Below, one piece after another: positions 38,247-45,423 of a DNA stretch of 48,497 nt. The notes under the pieces are model-generated. The model saw nothing but the letters and a program-made list of their open reading frames with translations. It ran no database searches and had not been told where the DNA came from. This stretch comes from Aquiluna sp. (GTDB lineage Bacteria; Actinomycetota; Actinomycetes; Actinomycetales; Microbacteriaceae): the NCBI GenBank assembly GCA_028095925.1, contig JAOHCW010000008.1, positions 1 to 48,497 on the forward strand, read 5' to 3'. Positions within the stretch are counted from its first letter, which is position 1, and each line of letters opens with the position of its first letter. The position numbers were made by a program, and so were the translations under genes.

Positions 38247-38846
38247 CTAGGAACTCTTAAGTTTCTCCAGATAGCAAGTCGCACAAAGGGACTCGTAGGT
38301 GACTTTATCCCCGTCAATTGCCACCTGTTCACCATCGAAAGTGAACTGTCCGTTGAGCTTCCGTCCATTGAACATTGCCTTTCTACCGCAGCGGCAAATG
38401 GTCTTGAGCTCTTCAAGGCTGTGGGCAATCTCAAGTAGCCTGCGCGAGCCTGGGAAAGACTTGGTCTGAAAGTCAGTTCTGATGCCGTAGGCCAGGACCG
38501 GCACTGAATCAAGCACCGCAATCTCAAGGGCTTGATCAACCTGATCCGGAGTTAGAAATTGTGCTTCGTCTAAGAGCAGACAGGCGATTGGTTGGGAGTT
38601 TCGCGACTCAAAATCAGCTGCGTGCTGCTGGAACAGCTCCCTCAGGTCGTCATTTGGCTCCACGAGGAAGTCAACTTCCCGTGTTACCCCAAGGCGGCTA
38701 ACAACATTACGGTCGCCTTTTGAGTCAACTGCTGGCTTGGCAAGCAGTACATACTGAGAGCGCTCCTCGTAGTTGTAGGCGGCCTGCAGTAAGGCGGTGC
38801 TCTTGCCTGAGTTCATCGCCCCGTAGCGGAAGTAAAGCTTGCTCAT
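38247..38846 (-). CDS. tdk: Thymidine kinase (type II)
   Basis: This salvage enzyme (199 residues) phosphorylates thymidine to dTMP. The P-loop is GAMNSGKST at residues 9-17, and the catalytic glutamate lies in LLLDEAQFL. The lasso with its zinc site has CRCG and CATC pairs toward the C-terminus. Length is normal. It starts 33 bases from the divergent photolyase gene, so the two share a short promoter region. Salvage and repair genes may thus respond to related DNA needs, an inference from position only. Confidence 0.93.
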   Translation of the reverse strand: MSKLYFRYGAMNSGKSTALLQAAYNYEERSQYVLLAKPAVDSKGDRNVVSRLGVTREVDFLVEPNDDLRELFQQHAADFESRNSQPIACLLLDEAQFLTPDQVDQALEIAVLDSVPVLAYGIRTDFQTKSFPGSRRLLEIAHSLEELKTICRCGRKAMFNGRKLNGQFTFDGEQVAIDGDKVTYESLCATCYLEKLKSS

Positions 38847-38879
38847 GATGGTTGTCTGAAGTGTATAGGTGGTGGCCCA

Positions 38880-40310
38880 TTGCAGCTGTTATTTCCAGAC
38901 CAACTCGGGTCACATTTTGACCTCGGCGGTGAGATCTTGCTCCCAGAGGTACTGTCTCAGTTCCAGAAGCGTCCCTATCATCGCCAAAAGGCGCATCTGA
39001 TTCTCTATGCTTTGCGAAGCAGAGCCAAGGACGACCGAGTGACGCTTTTGAGCCTGGACAACTACAGAGACCTAGCCAAAGTCGCCGGTCTCTCCCGTGC
39101 CATCAAACCCTCGACGAGGCCAATGCTGAGTCTGGCTCAGTCTCTTGGTCTTGAACTGTCGCAAACAAGGGGGTTTTGCTCAAGCGAAGCCGACTGGGAA
39201 AGCTACTCGGCGGGGAAGAAGCTAAAGCTTGAAGACTTTTATCGTCAATCGCGCAAGAGACTCAACTTGTTGATGGACGGAGAACACCCCTCAGGCGGCT
39301 CGTGGAATTTTGATGCAGAGAACCGCTTGCCCCCTCCAAAAGAGAAACTTGGAGTCAAGGGACACTGGGTACCACAAGAAGATGATCTCGATGAGGAGGT
39401 CAGAGAGACCTTGGAGGCCTTAGAGCGCTCAGGCGTTAGGTTCTTAGGCATTGACGGCCCCAGACAGTTTGCGGCCTCTGAGAAAGAGGCTCAGGAAGCC
39501 CTTGATCACTTCATCGAGCACCGGCTCGATCTCTTCGGGCCTTATGAGGACGCAATGGATCAAAGAGACTGGACGATGGCCCATTCGCTTCTGTCGGTGC
39601 CCATGAACATAGGACTACTAGACCCAATTGATGTGGTTGGAAGGGCGGAGAGGGCCTACCAAGAAGGTAAGGCGCGGCTTTCTAGCGTTGAAGGCTTCAT
39701 AAGACAGATTGTTGGCTGGAGGGACTATGTCTTTCACCTCTACTGGCAGTTTGGTGAGGAGTACGAACGCCAGAACCACCTAAATGCGGACCAGGCGCTT
39801 CCCGAGTGGCTCTCAGGCTTGCAGCCAGAGAAGCTCAGCGCAAAGTGCTTAAGTGACGCAGTAGCTAACGTTCGCAACTACGGTTGGGCACACCACATCC
39901 AGAGGCTAATGGTGCTTGGGAATCACTCGCTGCAGCGTGGCTACGATCCAAAGCAGACCAACGACTGGTTCATCGATGCGTTCGTCGACGGAACTCCCTG
40001 GGTAATGCCAGCAAACGTAATTGGCATGACTCTCTACGCGGATGGGGGAGCGATGTCTACAAAGCCCTATGCGGCAGGCGGCGCCTACATCAACAGGATG
40101 AGTAACTACTGTGGCGATTGCCCATTTGACCCCAAGAAGAGACTCGGCGAGGACGCTTGCCCCTTTACTGCCGGGTATTGGAGCTTCATGGATAAAAACC
40201 AGGAGAAATTAAAAGGCAACTTCAGAATGTCAAATCCCCTCTCTAGTCTTAGGCGGCTTAGCGACGTTCGTGAAGTTTCAGCTCAGGAGCGAGCACGAGA
40301 TAGCTTTTGA
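38880..40310 (+). CDS. phrB: Iron-sulfur bacterial cryptochrome/photolyase (FeS-BCP, (6-4) photolyase type)
   Basis: A flavoprotein (476 residues) of the deoxyribodipyrimidine photolyase-related family, which repairs UV (6-4) lesions with blue light or acts as photoreceptor. It starts LLFPDQLGSHF. Four cysteines that should hold a 4Fe-4S cluster are C323, C411, C414 and C427, with the same spacing (88, 3, 13) as the cluster cysteines recalled for Agrobacterium PhrB. The FAD-binding half includes IVGWRDYVFHLYW, the HHIQRLMVLGN motif and PYAAGGAYINRMSNYC. TTG is the start and lies very near the divergent tdk. It fits a sunlit-water bacterium. Confidence 0.9.
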   Translation: MQLLFPDQLGSHFDLGGEILLPEVLSQFQKRPYHRQKAHLILYALRSRAKDDRVTLLSLDNYRDLAKVAGLSRAIKPSTRPMLSLAQSLGLELSQTRGFCSSEADWESYSAGKKLKLEDFYRQSRKRLNLLMDGEHPSGGSWNFDAENRLPPPKEKLGVKGHWVPQEDDLDEEVRETLEALERSGVRFLGIDGPRQFAASEKEAQEALDHFIEHRLDLFGPYEDAMDQRDWTMAHSLLSVPMNIGLLDPIDVVGRAERAYQEGKARLSSVEGFIRQIVGWRDYVFHLYWQFGEEYERQNHLNADQALPEWLSGLQPEKLSAKCLSDAVANVRNYGWAHHIQRLMVLGNHSLQRGYDPKQTNDWFIDAFVDGTPWVMPANVIGMTLYADGGAMSTKPYAAGGAYINRMSNYCGDCPFDPKKRLGEDACPFTAGYWSFMDKNQEKLKGNFRMSNPLSSLRRLSDVREVSAQERARDSF

Positions 40311-40336
40311 CAACAGGCTTTGAACTGAACTAGCCT
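40307..40336 (+). promoter_or_regulatory. Candidate promoter of the 154-residue unknown gene
   Basis: A perfect TTGACA -35 (40307-40312) overlaps the photolyase stop. TAGCCT (40331-40336) lies 18 bases downstream and fits TANNNT. A transcript from here would begin just before the hairpin at 40344-40380. Confidence 0.4.
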
Positions 40337-40343
40337 CATCTCA

Positions 40344-40380
40344 CCGATTCAGAACGTAGGGGAAGACGACTCTGGATCGG
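40344..40380 (+). promoter_or_regulatory. 5' leader hairpin covering the ribosome binding site of the unknown gene
   Basis: CCGATTCAGA (40344-40353) pairs with TCTGGATCGG (40371-40380) over ten positions, with one T-G pair and a 17-base loop. The last two bases of the right arm are the first two of the GGAGG ribosome binding site of the gene at 40389. This is the strongest such structure in the window and suggests regulated translation. Confidence 0.55.
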
Positions 40381-40388
40381 AGGTAGTG

Positions 40389-40853
40389 ATGTCTGTAACT
40401 GACATCTGGTTGCTTTGCGCACCTAAGAGCGCAACCTTTGACGTCCAAAACTTCCTCTCCCAGCATCAGCTAAGCCCCAATTGGAAGCCGCAGCCCCATA
40501 CCCCTGGCACCCTTCAAGCCAGGTTCCAGGCCTCGCTGTCTGACGGCCAAGTTGCTCACCTGTGCTCGCTACTTAGAAAACTCGGCGTTGTTTTCGAGAT
40601 TTACCAGAGTTCCAAAGAGCCCTGCCTAATCCTTGGGCATCCAGGCCTTGGGCTAAAGCGACTTGCAATTGACTCAAGCGGAGAGATTGTGATCCGAATC
40701 GGACAGCTTGAGAGGCTTATTCGTGAGTCAGAAGGCAACCACAAAGAGCTTGAGAGGCTTTTGAGGGTTGCAACCGGGACCGCATGGCTTGACTTGCTAG
40801 AGCCTTATCGCATGGCCAGCGCTAGGGTCAGGCAGCTTCCTAGAGCGGTTTAA
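40389..40853 (+). CDS. Hypothetical protein, unrecognised
   Basis: I do not recognise this 154-residue protein. It has no signal peptide or membrane span. It looks globular and cytoplasmic, with an alternating N-terminal half (VTDIWLLCAPKSATFDVQNF), a central CLILGHPGLGLKRLAIDSSG segment and a helical C-terminus. A tryptophan-rich stretch and two cysteines (near residues 10 and 59) are seen without a metal motif. The gene is supported by a GGAGG site correctly spaced for ATG at 40389, by its own promoter candidate and by a leader hairpin. It could be co-transcribed with the photolyase. Its stop overlaps the fabF stop as TTAA. Confidence 0.65.
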   Translation: MSVTDIWLLCAPKSATFDVQNFLSQHQLSPNWKPQPHTPGTLQARFQASLSDGQVAHLCSLLRKLGVVFEIYQSSKEPCLILGHPGLGLKRLAIDSSGEIVIRIGQLERLIRESEGNHKELERLLRVATGTAWLDLLEPYRMASARVRQLPRAV

Positions 40854-42082
40854 ACGTTTCTAAAGGCGAGGACGGCGTTGTGTCCGCCGAAGCCGAAGCT
40901 ATTACTGATCGCAACCGCGTCTCTTCTCGATAGCGAGTGGGGTTTTCTTGGAACATTCAGCGGGATAGCTGGATCTTGATCATCTAGATTCAGAGTTCCC
41001 GGAGAGGTCTGCTCCCGAAGCGCAAGAATTGTGAAGACAGCCTCAACAGCGCCAGCACCTCCGAGAAGGTGTCCTGTCGAGCTCTTAGTAGCCGTGACAA
41101 TCAAGTTTTGGGCGTGAGATCCAAAAACTCTCTCAAGAGCTGTGTATTCAGCAATGTCTCCCACAGGCGTTGAGGTTGCGTGGGCGTTGACATGCTCCAC
41201 GTCCTCGGGCTTGGCATCTGCCTGTTCCAAGGCGGCAAGCATTGCCCTTGCGGCTCCTGACCCTTCTGGGTCGGGGGCGGTGATGTGATAGGAGTCGGAC
41301 GTAACAGAGCCGCCCACTATTTCGCAGTAGATCTTGGCACCACGTGCTTTAGCGCTCTCGTATTCCTCAAGAACTAGTGCTCCTGCACCTTCTCCCATCA
41401 CGAAGCCGTCGCGTCCAACGTCATAGGGCCGAGAGGCTGCTTGTGGGTCGTCGTTGCGCTTACTGAGCGCCTGCATTGCAGCGAATGCTGCAATTGGTAG
41501 TGGATGAATAGCAGCCTCAGCACCACCAGCTACCACGACATCGGCTTCACCGAGTTGGATTCGGTGGAAGGCATTTGCAATCGACTCGTTTCCAGACGCA
41601 CAGGCCGAGACGGCTGTCCTAACGCCAGCGCGAGCACCAAGTGCCATACCTACCGCTGCGGCTGGTCCATTCGGCATAAGCATGGGTACGGTCATTGGAA
41701 GCACTCGCCTCGGTCCGCGCTCGTTTAGAGCGTCGTAGGCATCAAGTAGCGTCCAGACTCCACCAATCCCGGTAGCAAAGTCGACAGCCAGTCGCTCCGG
41801 CTCTACCGCTGGCTCACCGGCATCGGCCCAGGCTTCGCGGGCAGAGATTAGAGCGAACTGAGATGAGGGGTCTAGGCGTTTGGCCTCCTGCGGAGTCAGA
41901 ACTTCTGAGGCCGCTACTTTGGCTTGGGCTGCAAATGTCACAGGTAGCTCGTGTCTTGCGACCCACTCCTGCTCCAGGGTGGAGATGCCCGATTTGCCCT
42001 CGAGCAGGGATTTCCAGCTTTCAGTGGCGTTGCCGGCTAGGGGAGTGGTTGCCCCAATCCCTGTAACGACAACTCTGCGCAA
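40850..42082 (-). CDS. fabF: 3-Oxoacyl-ACP synthase II
   Basis: The elongating condensing enzyme (410 residues) of FAS II, adding malonyl-ACP to acyl-ACP. The Cys-His-His triad is C161 in VSACASG, H301 in NAHATSTPVGD and H338 in SSTGHLLGGAGA. FVMGEGAGALVLEE and the C-terminal SNSFGFGGHNAVL loop are typical. The start is TTG three bases after the acpP stop, with AGGGA upstream. It is the last gene of the fabD-fabH-acpP-fabF cluster. Confidence 0.95.
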   Translation of the reverse strand: MRRVVVTGIGATTPLAGNATESWKSLLEGKSGISTLEQEWVARHELPVTFAAQAKVAASEVLTPQEAKRLDPSSQFALISAREAWADAGEPAVEPERLAVDFATGIGGVWTLLDAYDALNERGPRRVLPMTVPMLMPNGPAAAVGMALGARAGVRTAVSACASGNESIANAFHRIQLGEADVVVAGGAEAAIHPLPIAAFAAMQALSKRNDDPQAASRPYDVGRDGFVMGEGAGALVLEEYESAKARGAKIYCEIVGGSVTSDSYHITAPDPEGSGAARAMLAALEQADAKPEDVEHVNAHATSTPVGDIAEYTALERVFGSHAQNLIVTATKSSTGHLLGGAGAVEAVFTILALREQTSPGTLNLDDQDPAIPLNVPRKPHSLSRRDAVAISNSFGFGGHNAVLAFRNV

Positions 42083-42084
42083 GG

Positions 42085-42333
42085 TTATCCCTGGTTTGAG
42101 GTAATGAAGTTGACCGCGTCAGCAACGGTGATGAGGTTTTTGACTTCCTCGTCTGGAATCTTTACGCCGAACTTGTCCTCGGCATTGACAACGATCGTCA
42201 TCATTGAGATTGAGTCGATGTCCAAATCATCGGTGAAGGACTTCTCCATCTGAACTGCATCTGCTGCCATGCCAGTCTCATCGTTCACCAGCTCTGCAAG
42301 TCCTGCAAGTACATCCTGTTCAGATAGAGCCAT
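42085..42333 (-). CDS. acpP: Acyl carrier protein
   Basis: This small acidic protein (82 residues) carries growing acyl chains on phosphopantetheine attached to S41 in DLDIDSISMM. The sequence DIDSIS replaces the more common DSLD and is usual in actinobacteria. Helices I-IV can be traced from EQDVLAGLAELV to VADAVNFIT. ATG follows a strong AGGAGAAAATC leader. It lies between fabH and fabF. Confidence 0.97.
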   Translation of the reverse strand: MALSEQDVLAGLAELVNDETGMAADAVQMEKSFTDDLDIDSISMMTIVVNAEDKFGVKIPDEEVKNLITVADAVNFITSNQG

Positions 42334-42371
42334 GATTTTCTCCTAATTGTGTCGTTGATTATCGCTTTATT

Positions 42372-43370
42372 TTATGGGAGTTCTACAACTTGAGCCGCAT
42401 AGGCAAGCCCTGCGCCAAAACCAATTTCTAGGGCATATCCGCCTGATTTGACCTTGCCTTCTGCCAGTAGTCGGTGCATGGCAAGCGGTATTGATGCAGC
42501 GGAGGTATTGCCAGTTTCGACGATGTCCTTCGCAACAACAACTGATTCTGGGAGCTCGAGCTGCTTTGCAAATTCATCGATGATCCGCATGTTTGCCTGG
42601 TGGGTCACCAGAGCGGAGAGATCCTCTGGTGCAAGTCCGGAGGCTTCCAGGGCCTCCTTCGCGACCTTCACCATCTCCCAGACCGCCCAGCGAAAAACGG
42701 GTTGACCCTCTTGGACCAGGGTTGGCCACTCTGTCTTACCATCGCGGAAGTCGAGGATGGATCCTGTCATTCCAACCTTGTCCCAGTTAGCACCATCTGA
42801 TCCCCAGACCGTCTTGGAGATACCGGGGTGGTCACTAGGGCCGACGATTGCGGCGCCCGCTCCATCTCCCAGGAGGAAGCTAATAGAGCGGTCGGTCGGC
42901 GAAATGAAGTCTGAAAGCTTTTCCCCACCAACAACTAGAACGTATTTTGAGTTGCCCGAGCGAATTAGGGCATCTGCCTGGGCAATTCCATAGCAGTACC
43001 CAGCACATGCCGCACTGATGTCATAGGCCGCAGCATCTCCAGCTCCCACCTCAGCGGCAAGCATGGTTGCCCCCGATGGGGTTGCATAGGGAAAGCTGAT
43101 TGTCGCGAGTATGACAGCGTCAATCTCACTTGGGTCGATGCCTGATTTTTCGATGGCCTCCTTGGAAGCCTCAACGGCCATGTCCATGAGGCTCTGACCC
43201 TCAGGTGCTCGAACGCGAGTAACAATGCCAGTGCGTTGCCTGATCCACTCATCGGAAGATTCGATTGGGCCAGCAATCTCGTCGTTGGTAACCGCCGAGC
43301 TTCCTCTAGAAGCACCAAGGGAGTAAATCCTCGAGTACTGAACTGGATCGTTTTGCTTCAGGCTCTTCAA
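42372..43370 (-). CDS. fabH: 3-Oxoacyl-ACP synthase III
   Basis: KAS III (332 residues) begins fatty-acid synthesis from acyl-CoA and malonyl-ACP. The triad is C122 in ISAACAGYCYG, H257 in VTHQANMRI and N288 in ETGNTSAASIP. SSDEWIRQRTGI is the N-terminal signature. The TTG start overlaps the fabD stop as TTGA, so translation is coupled. In relatives KAS III often uses branched acyl-CoA primers. That choice cannot be read here. Confidence 0.95.
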   Translation of the reverse strand: MKSLKQNDPVQYSRIYSLGASRGSSAVTNDEIAGPIESSDEWIRQRTGIVTRVRAPEGQSLMDMAVEASKEAIEKSGIDPSEIDAVILATISFPYATPSGATMLAAEVGAGDAAAYDISAACAGYCYGIAQADALIRSGNSKYVLVVGGEKLSDFISPTDRSISFLLGDGAGAAIVGPSDHPGISKTVWGSDGANWDKVGMTGSILDFRDGKTEWPTLVQEGQPVFRWAVWEMVKVAKEALEASGLAPEDLSALVTHQANMRIIDEFAKQLELPESVVVAKDIVETGNTSAASIPLAMHRLLAEGKVKSGGYALEIGFGAGLAYAAQVVELP

Positions 43371-44263
43371 GAGTTAGGCACCTTCTCAACATCAGCTGGA
43401 GTTTTCAAGGCTATCGCAGTCGCATCTAAAACCCCTCGTTTTATAAGTCCCGTGAGGGCTCCAGCTGGCGGAAGCTCAACCACTGTGGCGCTAAGGCCGC
43501 TAAGTGATGCCATGCACTTATCCCAGCGCACAGGGCTTGCAATCTGGCTCACAAGAGAGGAAAGAAACGCAGTTCCATCCTGCACCTGTGCTCCGTCAAC
43601 ATTTGACCAAAGCTTGATTTCTGGGTCCTTTGCGGAAAAACCCTCGGCTACCTCAGCTACAGGCTCCTTCGCCGACTCCATGAAGCTGGTGTGGAACGCG
43701 CCGGCAACCTTCAGCTCAATTACTCTGGCTTTTTCCGGAGGGTTCTCTACTAGCCTCTGGATAGCGGCTTTAGCTCCGGCTGCCACAATCTGACCCGAAC
43801 CATTGAAGTTTGCTGGCTCGAGTTCAAGCTGCCGTATTGCTGTGAGGACATCAGCCTCTTCACCGCCTAATACAGCAGCCATTGAATTTGGTGTCTTGGC
43901 GGCGGCCTCGGCCATCGCATCTGCGCGCCTGGCAACAAGCTGCATCGCATCGTTGTCGCCAATTACTCCAGCTATCGCAGCTGCCGCATACTCACCAACA
44001 GAGTGGCCGAGTACGCCGTCAACCTTCTTCCCAGCAAAAACTGCTCTGTAGACAGCAAGAGCACTCCCGACTATCAGCCTTTGCGCGTTAGCTGTGTCCT
44101 TGATCTCCTCTTCCTCTGCAGTGGTGCCGAGACGAACGAGATCAGCACCACAAGCTTCTCCCAAGGAGGTGAGGGTGGCCTCGAGTTGCGCATAGGCCTC
44201 AAGCCAGGGTGAGAGAAAGCCAGGGGTCTGTGAGCCCTGACCCGGGCAGGCAATAATGAGCAT
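43367..44263 (-). CDS. fabD: Malonyl-CoA:ACP transacylase
   Basis: This enzyme (298 residues from the ATG) transfers malonyl groups from CoA to ACP. The nucleophile is S88 in GHSVGEYAAA, preceded by PGQGSQTPGFL. The second active-site histidine lies in VAGAFHTSFM. ATG at 44263 follows AAGGAGG, which lies inside the fasR coding end, and overlaps the fasR stop (TGATG). A TTG one codon upstream is in frame but too close to that site. Confidence 0.94.
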   Translation of the reverse strand: MLIIACPGQGSQTPGFLSPWLEAYAQLEATLTSLGEACGADLVRLGTTAEEEEIKDTANAQRLIVGSALAVYRAVFAGKKVDGVLGHSVGEYAAAAIAGVIGDNDAMQLVARRADAMAEAAAKTPNSMAAVLGGEEADVLTAIRQLELEPANFNGSGQIVAAGAKAAIQRLVENPPEKARVIELKVAGAFHTSFMESAKEPVAEVAEGFSAKDPEIKLWSNVDGAQVQDGTAFLSSLVSQIASPVRWDKCMASLSGLSATVVELPPAGALTGLIKRGVLDATAIALKTPADVEKVPNS

Positions 44264-45423
44264 CAATCCCTCCTTATTCCGTTTTCAGCGTCGCTTATCA
44301 AGCCCAGTGAGAGTGCTACTTGAGCTACGAAACTGGTGCGAGGGTCCGTCATATCTTCACCCAGGAGTTCCTGAATTCTCTTGAGACGGTATCTAACGGT
44401 GTTGGCATGAACGTAAAGGGCCTTTGAGGTTGCTTCCAGCGATCCGCCCTGCTCGAAGTAGTTTCTTAGGGTGTGCAATAGCTCTCTCGAGTTCTCGGCC
44501 AGAGGAAGGTAATAATTCGCAATCAGTGTTTGCTTTGCCAACAGATCGCCTGCCAACGCTCGCTCTGGCAGAAGGTCATCCGCCTGCATCGGTCTTGAGG
44601 AGACCTCCCGACTCGCTGCAACGGAGTTGGCGGATAGTGCCGCCCTCGCTGACCTTGGTGCGTCGGAGACAGTGTTGACCACCGGGCCGAGAATGAGCGG
44701 ACCAAGACCGAAGCTCTCGCTCAGCGACTGAGCGACCTTGGTGATAGCTGTTGCGGGTTTGCTAACAATTTCAGGTAGGCCAATTACCGCTACTTGTCTG
44801 CGGCCTTGGATCCCGAGCAGGACGTCGGCCTGGGATTTGCGCGCTATCTTGCGCATGTTGTCAGGATCTGGTGTCTCGGGGGTGGTACCTAACAAAACCG
44901 CGACCTGTCCATCAGCTCGCCAGCCAAGTGCGGCGACACGGGAGTTGATTTCCTGTGAAGTCTCTCCGCTGATGATGCTGTCCACCACCAGTGCTTCTAG
45001 CCGTGCATCCCACAGGCCCCTTGCCTCTGCCGCGCGGGCATAGACATCGGCTGCACTAAAGGCAATGTCCCTCGAGTAGCGAAGCACGGCCTCTCGCAAA
45101 TCTGGGTGCTCCGAGACAACTCTCTCCTCAACCATTTCTACAACCACGTGGATTAGTTGCAGCGTCTCTTGGAGGGAGATAGACCTAAGTAGCTCTCTGG
45201 GGGCACCGGCGAAAACATCTGCCGCCACCCAAGGCTGAGAGCCTGGGTCTTCATACCACTGGATGAAGCTGGTGATTCCGCTCTGTGCTACGGACCCAAC
45301 CGCTGCCCTGCGTGCCGGAGGCATCTGCGAATACCAGGGGAGTGTTTCCTCGAGACGAGAGAGTGTCGCCGTTGCCAGGTCACCAGCAATGGATCTAAGC
45401 CATGGAAGGTGCTTAGGCGTCAC
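44263..45423 (-). CDS. fasR: PucR-family transcriptional activator of fatty-acid synthesis
   Basis: A DNA-binding regulator (386 residues from the preferred GTG) with the PucR/CdaR C-terminal helix-turn-helix: [20 protein letters not shown] and [20 protein letters not shown]. The central part resembles the GGDEF-like CdaR domain. The gene directly upstream of fabD in Streptomyces is FasR, an activator of the fabDHPF operon, and position and family agree here. GTG at 45423 gives [14 protein letters not shown], matching where similarity should begin. The frame is open further to 45501 inside aceE, with an ATG at 45456 as alternative. It overlaps the aceE end by about 11 bases. Confidence 0.87.
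   Translation of the reverse strand: MTPKHLPWLRSIAGDLATATLSRLEETLPWYSQMPPARRAAVGSVAQSGITSFIQWYEDPGSQPWVAADVFAGAPRELLRSISLQETLQLIHVVVEMVEERVVSEHPDLREAVLRYSRDIAFSAADVYARAAEARGLWDARLEALVVDSIISGETSQEINSRVAALGWRADGQVAVLLGTTPETPDPDNMRKIARKSQADVLLGIQGRRQVAVIGLPEIVSKPATAITKVAQSLSESFGLGPLILGPVVNTVSDAPRSARAALSANSVAASREVSSRPMQADDLLPERALAGDLLAKQTLIANYYLPLAENSRELLHTLRNYFEQGGSLEATSKALYVHANTVRYRLKRIQELLGEDMTDPRTSFVAQVALSLGLISDAENGIRRD

Noticed and set aside
40386-40388. GTG at 40386 as start of the unknown gene
   Set aside because: It is only two bases after GGAGG. ATG at 40389 has proper spacing.
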